From the NCBI GenBank assembly GCA_017881265.1, contig JADGRA010000014.1:62001-126000 (forward strand): DNA of 64,000 nucleotides. The letters are read 5' to 3'. The stretch is from Myxococcaceae bacterium. Lineage in GTDB: Bacteria > Myxococcota > Myxococcia > Myxococcales > Myxococcaceae. The position numbers and the translations under genes were made by a program. Positions within the stretch are counted from its first letter, which is position 1. Each line of letters starts with the position of its first letter. This document shows, one piece after another, positions 26,560-35,961 of this stretch. The notes beneath the pieces are model-generated. The model ran no database searches, was not told the origin of the DNA, and saw only the letters and a program-made list of their open reading frames with translations.

Positions 26560-27939
26560 ATGCTGGGCAACCTGCTCAAGCCGGAATTTGAAGAGCTCCT
26601 GCAGTCCCGCGACTACGACGCTTTGCGAGAAGCGTTCTCGGAGATGTCACCACCGGACATCGCAGAGGTCATCGAGGACCTTCCGGCCGATGAGAGTGGC
26701 GTGCTGTTCCGGGTCCTGCCCCGGGACGTGGCCACCACCGTCTTCGAATACCTGCCCCTGGACCAGCAAACCGCGGTGGTAGAGACGCTCGGGACCGAGC
26801 AGATGGTGGGCGTCCTCAACGAGATGGCGCCGGACGACCGGACCCGTCTCTTCGAGGAATTGCCGGCCGAGGTGACGAAGCGCGCCCTGGCCACCCTGAA
26901 GCCCGACCAGCTGTCCCAGGCGCGCCAGCTGCTCGGCTACCCGGAGGGGAAGGCCGGCCGCTACATGACGCCGCGCTACCTGGCGCTGCGGCCCAGCGCC
27001 ACCGCGGAGGAGGCCCTGCACTACGTCCGCGAGCACGGGCAGGGCATCGAGACCCTCGACGTCATCTACGTCACCGACGAGAAGGGCGTGCTGCTCGACG
27101 ACATCCGCCTAGTGGCGCTGGTGAAGGCGCAGCCAACCACCCCGCTGTCGGAGCTCAACGACGGCCAGCTGGTGAGTATCCGGGCCACCGACGACCGCAG
27201 CGACGTGGTGGCGATGTTCGAGAAGTACGACCTGGTGGCGCTGCCGGTGACCGACAGCCAGGGCGTGCTGCTCGGCATCATCACCGTCGACGACGTCCTG
27301 GACGTCGCCGAGGCCAAGGCGACCGAGGACATCCAGGGGCTGGGCGGCGTCGAGGCCCTCGACGCGCCCTACTTCGACGTCGGCTTCGTCAGCATGTGCA
27401 GGAAGCGCGGGGGGTGGCTGTCCATCCTCTTCCTGGGCGAGATGCTCACCGCCACGGCGATGACGGCCTTCGAGGACGAGCTGGCCAAGGCGGTGGTGCT
27501 CTCGCTGTTTCTGCCCCTCATCATCTCCAGCGGCGGCAACTCCGGCTCCCAGGCCACCTCCATCCTCATCCGCTCGCTCGCGCTGCGGGATGTGCGGCTG
27601 CGGGACTGGTGGCGGGTGGCCAGCCGCGAGCTGGCCTCCGGTCTCACCCTGGGCATGCTGCTCGGCAGCATCGGCTTTCTGCGCATCATCGTCTGGGCCA
27701 AGGTGTTCCACCAGTACGGCGAGCACTTCCTTTTGGTGGCGACGGTGGTGGCGCTCGCCCTGGTGGGCGTGGTGCTGTACGGAAACTTGGTCGGGTCGAT
27801 GCTGCCGTTTCTCTTGCGCCGCCTCGGCTTCGACCCGGCCAAGGCCTCCGCACCCTTCGTCGCCACACTGGTCGACGTGAGCGGGCTGATTATTTATTTC
27901 AACATCGCCAAGCTGGTCTTCCGGGGGACGCTCCTCTAG
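26560..27939 (+). CDS. mgtE: MgtE magnesium transporter
   Basis: A 459-residue Mg2+ channel. The N-terminal helical domain has DIAEVIEDLPADE, followed by a tandem CBS pair (about 140-260, VIYVTDEKGVLLDDIRL and LPVTDSQGVLLGIITVDDVLD), and a C-terminal pore of five helices with IISSGGNSGSQATSILIRSLAL, the family pore signature. The ATG at 26560 follows GGGGAG; an ATG at 26536 adds eight residues. MgtE opens when cytoplasmic Mg2+ is low through its N and CBS domains. It is monocistronic and divergent from the PilZ gene. Confidence 0.95.
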   Translation: MLGNLLKPEFEELLQSRDYDALREAFSEMSPPDIAEVIEDLPADESGVLFRVLPRDVATTVFEYLPLDQQTAVVETLGTEQMVGVLNEMAPDDRTRLFEELPAEVTKRALATLKPDQLSQARQLLGYPEGKAGRYMTPRYLALRPSATAEEALHYVREHGQGIETLDVIYVTDEKGVLLDDIRLVALVKAQPTTPLSELNDGQLVSIRATDDRSDVVAMFEKYDLVALPVTDSQGVLLGIITVDDVLDVAEAKATEDIQGLGGVEALDAPYFDVGFVSMCRKRGGWLSILFLGEMLTATAMTAFEDELAKAVVLSLFLPLIISSGGNSGSQATSILIRSLALRDVRLRDWWRVASRELASGLTLGMLLGSIGFLRIIVWAKVFHQYGEHFLLVATVVALALVGVVLYGNLVGSMLPFLLRRLGFDPAKASAPFVATLVDVSGLIIYFNIAKLVFRGTLL

Positions 27940-27971
27940 CCCCGGGGCCACCCGCTGGGGGCGAGTCGCCG

Positions 27972-29117
27972 TCAGAACAGGTGGCGCCGCATGGACACGT
28001 TGGCCACCAGGCCGAGCGAGAGCAGCACGCTCACCATGGACGAGCCGCCGTAGGACATGAGGGGAAGCGTAATCCCCGTCACCGGGAGCAGCCCCACCAC
28101 CATGCCGATGTTCTCGAAGACCTGCCAGAACAGCATGGCGGCCACGCCGGCGGCGAGGAAGGCCCCGAAGCGGTCGCGGGCCTGGAAGGAGACGCCGAGG
28201 GCGAAGGAGAAGATGAGGCCGTAGAGGACGAGGAGCACGAGGCAGGCGAGGAAGCCGTGCTCCTCGGCCCACACCGAGAAGATGAAGTCGGTGTGCTGCT
28301 CGGGCAGGAAGAAGAGGCCGGTCTGCGTCCCCTGCATCCAGCCCTTCCCGAGAAAGCCGCCCGAGCCCACGGCAATCTTCGACTGCGCCGCGTGGTAGCC
28401 GCTCCCGCGCAAGTCGCTGTCGGGCGAGAGCCACCCGGCGATGCGCGCGCTCTGGTGGCGCTTGAGGACGCTGCGGATGAGGGTGCGGTGGCCGTCGGAC
28501 GGGTCGCGCACGTAGTCGTTCCAGATGATGGCCGACAGCCCGAGCACAGCCACCAGGCCCGTCACCAGCAGCCCGCGGCGCAGCCGGGCAAACAGCAGCA
28601 CGGTGGTGGCGGTGAGCAGCACCATCATCGCGTTGCCGAGGTCCGGCAGGACCAGCCCCGCCGACACCAGCGCGAGCAGGGCGGGCTTCCAAATGTCGCG
28701 CAGGCCGAGGGCTTCGTCGGGCTGCTTCTGGTGGTCATGAAACAGCTTCGCCAGCACGACAATCAACGCCACCTTCATGAACTCCGCCGGCTCCATGCGC
28801 AGCGGGCCCAGGGCAAGCCAGCTCGCCTCGCCCTTGGCCCGGTGTCCGAGGACGCGCAGCAGCAGCAGCAGGGCGACGTTGAGGCCGTAAAAGGGCCAGG
28901 CCATCCGCTGCAGGAAGCGGTAGTCGACCAGGCACACGCCCAGGGCCGCCAGCAGCCCGACCGCCAGGTTGATGGTCTGCCGCGTCCAGAGCGGGCTGTG
29001 GGGCGGGCGCGAGGCCGAGGCGAGGTTCCAGATGCCCAAGACGGCGATGGCCAGCGTCACCGCCACCAGCCCCCACGGCACATGGGGCACCATCCGCCGC
29101 TCGATGCGAAGCAGCAT
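27972..29117 (-). CDS. rodA: RodA/FtsW-type SEDS peptidoglycan glycosyltransferase
   Basis: A 381-residue polytopic membrane protein, a RodA-type peptidoglycan polymerase working with PBP2 in elongation. Family landmarks include the early SRPPHSPLWTRQ region, the lipid-binding motif GPLRMEPAEFMKVALI, and the late TGITLPLMSYGGSSMVS. Length and helix count (about ten) fit. It starts 5 bases after the mrdA stop, closing the mreC-mreD-mrdA-rodA operon. MreB is not in this window. Confidence 0.96.
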   Translation of the reverse strand: MLLRIERRMVPHVPWGLVAVTLAIAVLGIWNLASASRPPHSPLWTRQTINLAVGLLAALGVCLVDYRFLQRMAWPFYGLNVALLLLLRVLGHRAKGEASWLALGPLRMEPAEFMKVALIVVLAKLFHDHQKQPDEALGLRDIWKPALLALVSAGLVLPDLGNAMMVLLTATTVLLFARLRRGLLVTGLVAVLGLSAIIWNDYVRDPSDGHRTLIRSVLKRHQSARIAGWLSPDSDLRGSGYHAAQSKIAVGSGGFLGKGWMQGTQTGLFFLPEQHTDFIFSVWAEEHGFLACLVLLVLYGLIFSFALGVSFQARDRFGAFLAAGVAAMLFWQVFENIGMVVGLLPVTGITLPLMSYGGSSMVSVLLSLGLVANVSMRRHLF

Positions 29118-29122
29118 GGGAC

Positions 29123-31156
29123 TTAGGGCCTCCCCCCGGCTGGCGTCGAAATGGCGCGGGCCAGCGGGCGCACCTGCCCGGCGGTGCGCGTCGCCTCCGG
29201 CTCGGGCGCCGGGCCGGCCGGGCGGGCCGGCTTCAACTCCACCGGCGGACGCGCCGGCAGGGGCACGGAAGGCAGCGAGGTGGAGGCGGCGATGCTGGCA
29301 TTGGCGTCGGCCCGCTTCAGCTCGAAGAATTTCTCGATGATGGCCGCCGCGGTGGGGGCGGCATCCGAGGCACCGTGGCCACCATGTTCATTGAGGACCA
29401 CCACCACCAACTCCGGCTCCTCCACCGGAGCGATGGCCGCGAACCAGGCGTGGTCGCGCTGCAGGAATGTCATGGCGCTTTCCTTCAGCCGCACCTTGCC
29501 CAGCGTCGCCACCTGCGCGGTGCCCGTCTTGCCGGCGAAGCGGATGTCGGCCAGCCGCGAGCGGTAGGCGGTGCCGCCCGGCTCGTTCACCGCCGCCGCC
29601 AGCGCGTCCAGCAAGAGGCGCTGGTGCTCGGGTTCCAGCGGCACCTCCCGTACCACCTCCGGCTGGAATTCCCGCAGCGTCTTGCCGTCCGGGCTCTCGA
29701 TGCGTCGCACCAGCTGGGGACGAAACACTTGCCCGCCGTTGGCCAGCGCGGCGTACAGGACGGCCAGCTGCAGCGGGGTGACGTTGACGTCCCCCTGGCC
29801 GATGGCGCTGTTGAGGGCGAGGCCCTTGGTGTAGCCGCCCGGCGTGACCCGGTCGTGGTAGGCGCTGTCCGGCATGATGCCGGGCACCTCCGCCACCACG
29901 CCGACGCCGGTGGGCGCGCCCAGGCCGAGTGCCCGTCCCATCTCGGCGATGGGGTCCAGCCCGAGCATGTCGCCCAGCCGGTAGAAGAAGGTGTCGCACG
30001 AGTGCTGGAGCGCGTTGTGGAAGTCCATGAAGCCGTGCTCGCCCATGCAGCGCCAGCGCCGCGCGCCGAGGCTGTAGCCGCCCGTGCACCCCACGGTGCT
30101 GGTGGGCGTCAGGACGTGGTTGTGCAGGGCGGCCAGCGCCGTCACCACCTTGAAGGTCGACCCGGGGCTGTAGTGCTGCTGGGTGGGCCGGAAAATCATC
30201 GGCTGCAGCGGGTCTCGGGCCAGCTCCGCCATCTGCGCCGCCGTCACCCGGCCGGTGAGGAGGTTGGGGTCGAAGCCGGGCCGGGACACCACCGCCAGGA
30301 TGAAGCCGGTGCGCGCGTCCATTGCCACCACCGCGCCGGCCACGCCGGGGAAGGCGCGCTCCGCCTCGGCCTGAAGACGCATGTCGAGGGACACCACCAC
30401 CGTGTCGCCCGGCGTGGGCTGCACCGGCGTGCGGCCCACCAACAGGTCGCTCAGCTCCCGGATGGTCTCCCCCCGCGCATTCACCACCTCCTGGCGCGCG
30501 CCGTCGGTGCCGCGCAGCTCCCGCTCGAAGTAGCGCTCTACCCCGCGGCGGCCGACGAAGTCGCCCAAGGCGTAGCCGCTCCCGGCCGGGGCCCGCTCCA
30601 GCTCCTCCTGGGAAATCTCGTTCATGTAGCCGACGACGTGGCTGAGCGCCGAGCCGGCCCGGTAGTGCCGGTGCGGCACGGCCGGCCAGTCCACCCCGGG
30701 CAGCTCCGTCTTGTGCGCGGCCAGGGTGTCCAGTTCGTCCCGGGTGAGGTCGAGCTGCACCGGGACGCTCTGGAAGGGAGCGCTCTTCTTCGCCGCCTGC
30801 AGCAGCGCCTCCACCCGGGTCCGGTTGGCGTCATCCCAGCCGAGCCAGCCGGCCAGCCGCGGCAGCACCTCCTCGTTGCAGTGCTCGCAGAAGGCCGGGG
30901 TGACGAAGACGTCGAAGGACGGCCGGCTGTCCACCAGCACCTCGCCGCGGCGGTCCTTGATGTTCCCCCGGTCGGCGCGGATGCGAATCTCCTTCACGAA
31001 GTTGGAGACGGACTTCGCCGCGTACTCATCGCCCTGGATGACCTGCAGCCGGTACAGCCGCACCGTCAGCAGCAGCAGGCCCGACAGCATGGCCAGCCCC
31101 AGCCACAGGGCGCGGCGCTTCAAGTCCCGTCCGGTGCTGGACCGGCCGAGTGTCAT
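29123..31156 (-). CDS. mrdA: Penicillin-binding protein 2, elongation transpeptidase
   Basis: A 677-residue class B PBP. An N-terminal membrane anchor (ALWLGLAMLSGLLLLTVRLY) is followed by the pedestal and the transpeptidase domain: the active-site SxxK is SPGSTFK, the SxN motif is SCD in HSCDTFFYR, and the KTG motif is FAGKTGTAQV. The C-terminal tail of about 60 residues is proline/alanine-rich. The ATG at 31156 overlaps the mreD stop (ATGA). It forms peptide cross-links in the lateral wall with RodA. The tail is not typical of short PBP2 forms. Confidence 0.95.
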   Translation of the reverse strand: MTLGRSSTGRDLKRRALWLGLAMLSGLLLLTVRLYRLQVIQGDEYAAKSVSNFVKEIRIRADRGNIKDRRGEVLVDSRPSFDVFVTPAFCEHCNEEVLPRLAGWLGWDDANRTRVEALLQAAKKSAPFQSVPVQLDLTRDELDTLAAHKTELPGVDWPAVPHRHYRAGSALSHVVGYMNEISQEELERAPAGSGYALGDFVGRRGVERYFERELRGTDGARQEVVNARGETIRELSDLLVGRTPVQPTPGDTVVVSLDMRLQAEAERAFPGVAGAVVAMDARTGFILAVVSRPGFDPNLLTGRVTAAQMAELARDPLQPMIFRPTQQHYSPGSTFKVVTALAALHNHVLTPTSTVGCTGGYSLGARRWRCMGEHGFMDFHNALQHSCDTFFYRLGDMLGLDPIAEMGRALGLGAPTGVGVVAEVPGIMPDSAYHDRVTPGGYTKGLALNSAIGQGDVNVTPLQLAVLYAALANGGQVFRPQLVRRIESPDGKTLREFQPEVVREVPLEPEHQRLLLDALAAAVNEPGGTAYRSRLADIRFAGKTGTAQVATLGKVRLKESAMTFLQRDHAWFAAIAPVEEPELVVVVLNEHGGHGASDAAPTAAAIIEKFFELKRADANASIAASTSLPSVPLPARPPVELKPARPAGPAPEPEATRTAGQVRPLARAISTPAGGRP

Positions 31157-31677
31157 CGGGACAACCCGAGCAACCCGGGCTCCGCGCGCTCGGCCACCGG
31201 CCCGAAGCGCTGCAGCAGCGGGTAGAGGCAGAAGGCGGCGGCCCCGGTCAGCAGCACCTCCAGGGGCAGGCCGGCCGGAGACAGGGCGGCCACCCCCCAC
31301 GTTTTGCTGGTGAGCCAGCTGACGAGAAGGGCGAGCAGTCCGTGCACCGCGTCCGCGCCCATGGCGAAGAGGACGAAGCCGCCCGGCCCGCGCACCTCCA
31401 CCAGCGAACGCGCCAGCCGGCCGAGGAGAAACGTGAAGACGGCGAGGAAGGTGTACAGCCCGGTGGGCCGGCCACTCATCAAGTCCAGTAGGTAGCCCAC
31501 CGCGAAGGCGCCGCTCGCCCCTTCGAGGAGGCCGGCCCTCAGCGAGAGGAACGCGACGATGGCCACGGTGACGTCGATGCGGGCCACCGTCAGGCCGAGG
31601 TACTTCACCAGCACCGACTCGACGGCCAGTAGCACCAGTGCAAGCGCGGCGGCGAAGAGAAGGCGCACCCCCATCAT
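31153..31677 (-). CDS. mreD: MreD rod-shape protein
   Basis: A 174-residue membrane protein of five or six helices, the MreD component of the elongasome. The pattern is hydrophobic throughout, with GYLLDLMSGRPTGLYTFL, the family's loop between helices. The ATG at 31677 overlaps the mreC stop (ATGA), and its own stop overlaps mrdA. A longer frame upstream lacks family similarity. Identification rests as much on its position between mreC and mrdA as on sequence, since MreD is weakly conserved. Confidence 0.9.
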   Translation of the reverse strand: MMGVRLLFAAALALVLLAVESVLVKYLGLTVARIDVTVAIVAFLSLRAGLLEGASGAFAVGYLLDLMSGRPTGLYTFLAVFTFLLGRLARSLVEVRGPGGFVLFAMGADAVHGLLALLVSWLTSKTWGVAALSPAGLPLEVLLTGAAAFCLYPLLQRFGPVAERAEPGLLGLSR

Positions 31678-32558
31678 GGCCGGCGCTCCTCGACGCGCGC
31701 CGGGACCGGCGCGCTGCGCGGCACCAGGGCCGCCCCTACCTTGGGCGCGCACAGCACCAGCACTTCCTCCAGGCGGGAGAAGTCCACCGCGGGAAGCAGG
31801 TTGGCCCCCAAAAACATGCCGGCGCCCTGGCGCTGCACCTGGGTGGCGCGACCCACCATCAACCCCGGGGGGTACACGCCGTCGGTACCGGACGTCACCA
31901 CCGCGTCGCCCTCCTCCAGGTCCTCGGCCCGTGCCAGGTAGTCCAGCCGCAGCAGCCGCTCGTCCCCGGTGCCGGCGGCCCCGGCCCGCGCGCGCGTGCG
32001 CTGCACCCGCACACCCAGGCGGGAGTTGGGGTCGGCGAGCAGCAGCACGTCCGCCGAGCCGCTGGTGACGCGGAGCAGCTGGCCCACCACGCCGTCCGGC
32101 GTCACCACGGGCATGTTGCGGGCGAGCCCGTCGCCCTCTCCCCGGTCGATGCGCACGGTGAGGCGGTTGGCGTCGGGGTTGATGCCCACCACCCGCGCGG
32201 CGACGACGGGCCCGGCCTCCGTCTCGGTGTAATTCAGAAGTCGCCGCAGCCGCTCGTTCTCGCTGCGCGCCTCAGCCATCCCGCTCACCGCCTTGCGCAG
32301 GCCGGAAATCTCCTCGCGCATGGCCTGATTCTCGCGCTCCACCCGCCGCAGCGAGACGTAGCGTTCCCAGGCCGAGCCGACGCCGTCGATGACAGACACC
32401 AGTCCCCGCTGAAGCGGTGCGGTCACGCCGAGCACCACCCGGTCGACGACATTGGGCTCACGCACCCTGCGGCCGGAGCCGAGGAGGCTGATGAGGGGGT
32501 ATGCCAACAGCACCAGCACGAGCAACGGCTCGAGATGGCGCTTGAGAAGGGCCAGCAC
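31674..32558 (-). CDS. mreC: MreC rod-shape-determining protein
   Basis: A 294-residue bitopic protein: one N-terminal helix (LVLVLLAYPLISLL), a coiled coil at about 70-105 (RRVERENQAMREEISGLRKAV), and a periplasmic two-barrel domain. The family strings VVAARVVGINPDANRLTVRID and NMPVVTPDGVVGQL are clear. It uses a GTG start at 32558. It is the first gene of the mreC-mreD-mrdA-rodA operon and binds PBP2 in the periplasm. It is divergent from the PpiD-like gene across 59 bases. Confidence 0.95.
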   Translation of the reverse strand: MLALLKRHLEPLLVLVLLAYPLISLLGSGRRVREPNVVDRVVLGVTAPLQRGLVSVIDGVGSAWERYVSLRRVERENQAMREEISGLRKAVSGMAEARSENERLRRLLNYTETEAGPVVAARVVGINPDANRLTVRIDRGEGDGLARNMPVVTPDGVVGQLLRVTSGSADVLLLADPNSRLGVRVQRTRARAGAAGTGDERLLRLDYLARAEDLEEGDAVVTSGTDGVYPPGLMVGRATQVQRQGAGMFLGANLLPAVDFSRLEEVLVLCAPKVGAALVPRSAPVPARVEERRP

Positions 32559-32617
32559 GTTCGGGAAGTGTCCTTCTAAGACTGCTCAATCCCTTGCACT
32601 TTCCCCCCGGGTTGCCT

Positions 32618-34192
32618 ATGCGGTCAACCCCTTCCATGAGCGCCTTCGAACCTCGACGCCTGTTCAGTTTGCTCTTCGTGCTCGCCATCGCCGTGGTCTT
32701 CGTCCTGCAGTTCGGCCCCGGCAGCCGCGGCTGCGACGCCCCCCTCACCCCGAACGTCAGCACGGCGGCGGCCCTGGTGAATGGAAAGGAAATCCCCCTG
32801 CGCGACTTCCAGCGCGCCTACGCGCTCCGGCTGCAAGCCTACCGAAGCCAGGGCGAGTTGCCAGAAGCCTTCCTGCAGCAGGTTGCCGCCGGGACGCTGG
32901 ACGAGATGGTGAGCTTCGAGTTGCTCGGCCAGGCTGCCGAGGCCTCCGGGGTGGGCATCTCCGACGACGAACTCTTGGAAATCCTTCATAAGAACAAGGA
33001 TTTCCAAAAGGACGGCACCTTCGACTTCGAGCGCTATGAGCAGGTGCTGCACGACTACTACGGCAAGTCCTCAGCCGACTTCGAGTCGGAGCTGCGCCGG
33101 CGCCTGGCCGCGGTGCGGCTTCTGGAGATGGTGGAGTCCACCGCCGTGGTGAGTGACGACGAGGTGTACGCCCGGTTCCTGAAGGACGGGGACACGGTGA
33201 CGCTGACGGTGGTGCGCTTTCTGCCCAGCATGTTTGCCGCGCAGCTGAAGGCGCCCACGGCCGCGGAAGTCACCGCCTACCGGGCCGCCCATGACGCTGC
33301 CGTGCAGGCCTACTACACGGAAAACCCGGCGGCCTACCGCACCGGCGAGAAGGTGCACGCCCGCCACCTTCTGGTGCAGGTGGCGAAGGACGGCCCGGCC
33401 AGCGCGGTGGCCGACGCCAAGGCGCGGGCCGAGGGCTACCGGCGGGAGATTGTGGGCGGGAAGGCTTTCGCCGACGTGGCCCGGGCTTCCTCGGACGACG
33501 CCAGCAGCAAGGCAGGCGGCGGGGACCTCGGCTGGGCCGAGCGCGGGGCCTTTGTCCCGGAATTCTCCCAGGCCGCCTTCAACCTGAAGGTGGGCGAGGT
33601 CTCGGAACCTGTCCGGACGCCCTTCGGCTGGCACCTCATCCTGGTGGAGGAGAAGCAGCCCGCGGTGTCCAAGCCGCTGGCCGAGGTGGCCGACGACATT
33701 GCCGCCCTCCTGCTCAAGCGCGAGCGCGCCCGGGCCCTGGCCGAGGCGGAGGCGAAAAAGACGCTGGCCGCCGTCCAGTCCGGCAAGTCCCTCACCGCGC
33801 TGCACCCGGCGAAGAAGGAGGGCGAGGGAAGCTTCGAGCAGGCCAAGAAGCCCGAGGCGGTGGACACCGGCAGCTTCAGCGTGTCGCGGGCCTTCGTCCC
33901 CCAGGTGGGGCCGGCCCCGGAGCTGCTCGCTGCAGCCGCCGCGGCCGAGGCGGTGGGCCCGTTGCCCAGCATCTTCCCGGCCGGGGAGGGCTTCGTGGTG
34001 GCGGAGGTGACGGCGCGCGAGCGGGCCACGCCGAGCGCGTTTGCCCTGAAGAAGGACAGCGTGCGCGCCGACGCCCTGCGGGCCAAGCAGAACCTTCTGC
34101 GCACCTCCTACCTCGAGGCGCTGAAGAAGACGGGCAAAGTCGTCACCAACCAGAGCCTGGTCGGCGGCGCGCCCCTCAATCAGGCCGGCTGA
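32618..34192 (+). CDS. PpiD/SurA-like membrane-anchored peptidyl-prolyl isomerase
   Basis: A 524-residue periplasmic folding factor anchored by an N-terminal helix (LFSLLFVLAIAVVFVLQF). A SurA-N-type domain follows (NGKEIPLRDFQRAYALRLQ). A parvulin rotamase domain lies at about 225-345, with ARHLLVQV, GGDLGWAERGAFVPEF and EPVRTPFGWHLILVEE. The C-terminal part is a second, lower-similarity module. The start may be ATG 32618 or ATG 32636; neither has a strong ribosome-binding site. Its 3' end overlaps the diguanylate cyclase gene tail by 13 bases on the other strand. Confidence 0.88.
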   Translation: MRSTPSMSAFEPRRLFSLLFVLAIAVVFVLQFGPGSRGCDAPLTPNVSTAAALVNGKEIPLRDFQRAYALRLQAYRSQGELPEAFLQQVAAGTLDEMVSFELLGQAAEASGVGISDDELLEILHKNKDFQKDGTFDFERYEQVLHDYYGKSSADFESELRRRLAAVRLLEMVESTAVVSDDEVYARFLKDGDTVTLTVVRFLPSMFAAQLKAPTAAEVTAYRAAHDAAVQAYYTENPAAYRTGEKVHARHLLVQVAKDGPASAVADAKARAEGYRREIVGGKAFADVARASSDDASSKAGGGDLGWAERGAFVPEFSQAAFNLKVGEVSEPVRTPFGWHLILVEEKQPAVSKPLAEVADDIAALLLKRERARALAEAEAKKTLAAVQSGKSLTALHPAKKEGEGSFEQAKKPEAVDTGSFSVSRAFVPQVGPAPELLAAAAAAEAVGPLPSIFPAGEGFVVAEVTARERATPSAFALKKDSVRADALRAKQNLLRTSYLEALKKTGKVVTNQSLVGGAPLNQAG

Positions 34193-35283
34193 GGCGGCAG
34201 CGCCTCGCTGCTCGGCCCGGGGCGCACCCGGGACGAAGCGGGGGCGGCCGAAGCCACCCCGTCGCGGCCGCGCGCCTTCACCGCGTACATGGCCGCGTCC
34301 GAGGCGGCGATGAGGCCGAGGCCGTCGCGCGAGTGGTCCGGGAAGCAGGCGACGCCGATGGAGGCGGTGACGCGCAACTCCAGCCCCTGCTCGGCCGTGA
34401 AGCGGTGGCCGCGAAAGGCCTCCACCAGCCGATCGGCGGCCTCCACCGCACGCTGCGGCCCCGTCTCCGGCAGCAGCACGGCAAACTCGTCGCCGCCGTA
34501 GCGAAAGGCGGAGTCCACCGGCCGGGCGTGCTCGCGCAGCACCCCCCCCACCTCGCGCAGCACCGCGCTGCCAGCCAGGTGGCCATGGGCGTCATTGACG
34601 GCCTTGAAGTGGTCCAGGTCGAGGAAGAGCAGCGCCAGCGGGTGGCCGAAGCCGCGCGCCCGCGTCACCTCCCGGTCGAGGAGCGCCCGCAGCTGGCGCA
34701 CGTTGCCGAGGCCGGTGTGCTCGTCCGTCAGGGTGAGGTCCTGGACGCGCTGGAAGTTGCGGGCATTCTCAATCGCGATGGCCGCGAAGTCCGCCACCGC
34801 GGTGACGGCCTGCAAGTCCTCGTCGGTGAAGGCCGGGTCCCCTTCCCCGTTCACCAGCTCAATGACGCCCAGCACCCGGCGGCGGAACACCAGCGGCACG
34901 GCCAGGACGCTGCGCGTGCGGAAGGAGGAGGCGGCGTCGAAGCGCGGGGAGAAGTCCGGGGCAGTGCGCACGTCGTCCACCCGGCGCGGCTGCCCGCTGA
35001 GGAAGACCTGTCCGGCAATCCCCTCCCCGGGCTTGACGCGGAGGTGGCGCAGCTTCTGGGCCCCATCGCCCACGGCAATCTCGAAGTACAGCGTCCCAAC
35101 GGCCTCGTCGAGCAGCAGCAGCGACCAGTTGGCCGGCTTGAGAACGGCCGACACCTTCTGCATGACAAGCGCCAGCACCTCGCGCGTCTCGAGCGTCGAG
35201 GTGAGTACCTTGGCAATCTCGTTGAAGGCGGCCAGCTGTTCCACCGTCCGCTTCAGTGCTGACAGCAAGTCCGCAGGCTTCAT
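34180..35283 (-). CDS. GAF-GGDEF diguanylate cyclase
   Basis: A 367-residue cyclic di-GMP synthase. A GAF domain covers about 20-170 (FNEIAKVLTSTLETREVL ... RSVLAVPLVFRRR), then the GGDEF domain with DEHTGLGNVRQL, the catalytic FRYGGDEFAVLLPE, and the metal site FLDLDHFKAVNDAHGH. The inhibitory I-site RPVD lies five residues before GGDEF, so feedback inhibition is likely. No EAL domain is present. The ATG at 35283 has a GAGG sequence upstream; an in-frame GTG at 35316 is less likely. A PilZ effector lies 8 kb away. Confidence 0.92.
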   Translation of the reverse strand: MKPADLLSALKRTVEQLAAFNEIAKVLTSTLETREVLALVMQKVSAVLKPANWSLLLLDEAVGTLYFEIAVGDGAQKLRHLRVKPGEGIAGQVFLSGQPRRVDDVRTAPDFSPRFDAASSFRTRSVLAVPLVFRRRVLGVIELVNGEGDPAFTDEDLQAVTAVADFAAIAIENARNFQRVQDLTLTDEHTGLGNVRQLRALLDREVTRARGFGHPLALLFLDLDHFKAVNDAHGHLAGSAVLREVGGVLREHARPVDSAFRYGGDEFAVLLPETGPQRAVEAADRLVEAFRGHRFTAEQGLELRVTASIGVACFPDHSRDGLGLIAASDAAMYAVKARGRDGVASAAPASSRVRPGPSSEALPPQPA

Positions 35284-35361
35284 CGACGCCCTCGGCTCTC
35301 CGGGGGGGTTCCCCACAGGCTTCTTGCACGCTGCCCCCTGGCGCGGTCAAACATCAATCTC

Positions 35362-35961
35362 ATGCCCGGCTCCCCTGTAACCCTGGTGCTAGCCTCGGCT
35401 TCGCCCCGGAGGCAAGCGTTGCTCGCTCAGTTCGGCATTGCCTTCAGCGTTGACCCAGCCCACGTCGACGAGTCGGTGCTGCCCGGGGAGTCACCGAGGA
35501 CCTACGTGGTGCGGCTGGCCCAACAGAAGGCCGAGGCGGTGGCGGCCCGGCACCCCGGGCAGCTGGTGCTGGGCGCGGACACCACCGTGGCGCTGGACGG
35601 GGAAATCCTTGGAAAACCGGCCGACGCCGCGGAAGCCCGCGCCATGCTTCACCGGCTGGCCGGGCGGACCCACCTCGTCCACACCGCGGTGGCCACCGCC
35701 GGCCGGCACACGGCCGTCCAGGCGGTCCAGACGGCCGTCCGCTTCGTCGAGGCCTCCAGCGCGGCCCTGGCCTGGTACGCCGCAAGCGGCGAGCCGCTGG
35801 ACAAGGCCGGGGCGTACGCGCTGCAGGGCCTGGGCGGCTTCCTCGTCGCGTCCATTTCCGGCAGCCACTCCGCCGTCATCGGCCTGCCCCTGGTGGAGAC
35901 GCTGGACCTGTTGCAGGCGGCCGGGCTGGCGCTGCCGTGGGAGGGCCCGCACGGTGGGTGA
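35362..35961 (+). CDS. maf: Maf-family nucleotide pyrophosphatase
   Basis: A 199-residue house-cleaning nucleoside triphosphate pyrophosphatase acting on non-canonical or excess nucleotides. The signature begins LVLASASPRRQALLAQFG; the catalytic region has VLGADTTVALDGEILGKP, with DTVV-like acidic residues, and the late DKAGAYALQGLGG and GLPLVET. It overlaps yggS by 8 bases (yggS starts at 35954), which is strong evidence for translational coupling. It is divergent from the diguanylate cyclase. Confidence 0.96.
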   Translation: MPGSPVTLVLASASPRRQALLAQFGIAFSVDPAHVDESVLPGESPRTYVVRLAQQKAEAVAARHPGQLVLGADTTVALDGEILGKPADAAEARAMLHRLAGRTHLVHTAVATAGRHTAVQAVQTAVRFVEASSAALAWYAASGEPLDKAGAYALQGLGGFLVASISGSHSAVIGLPLVETLDLLQAAGLALPWEGPHGG

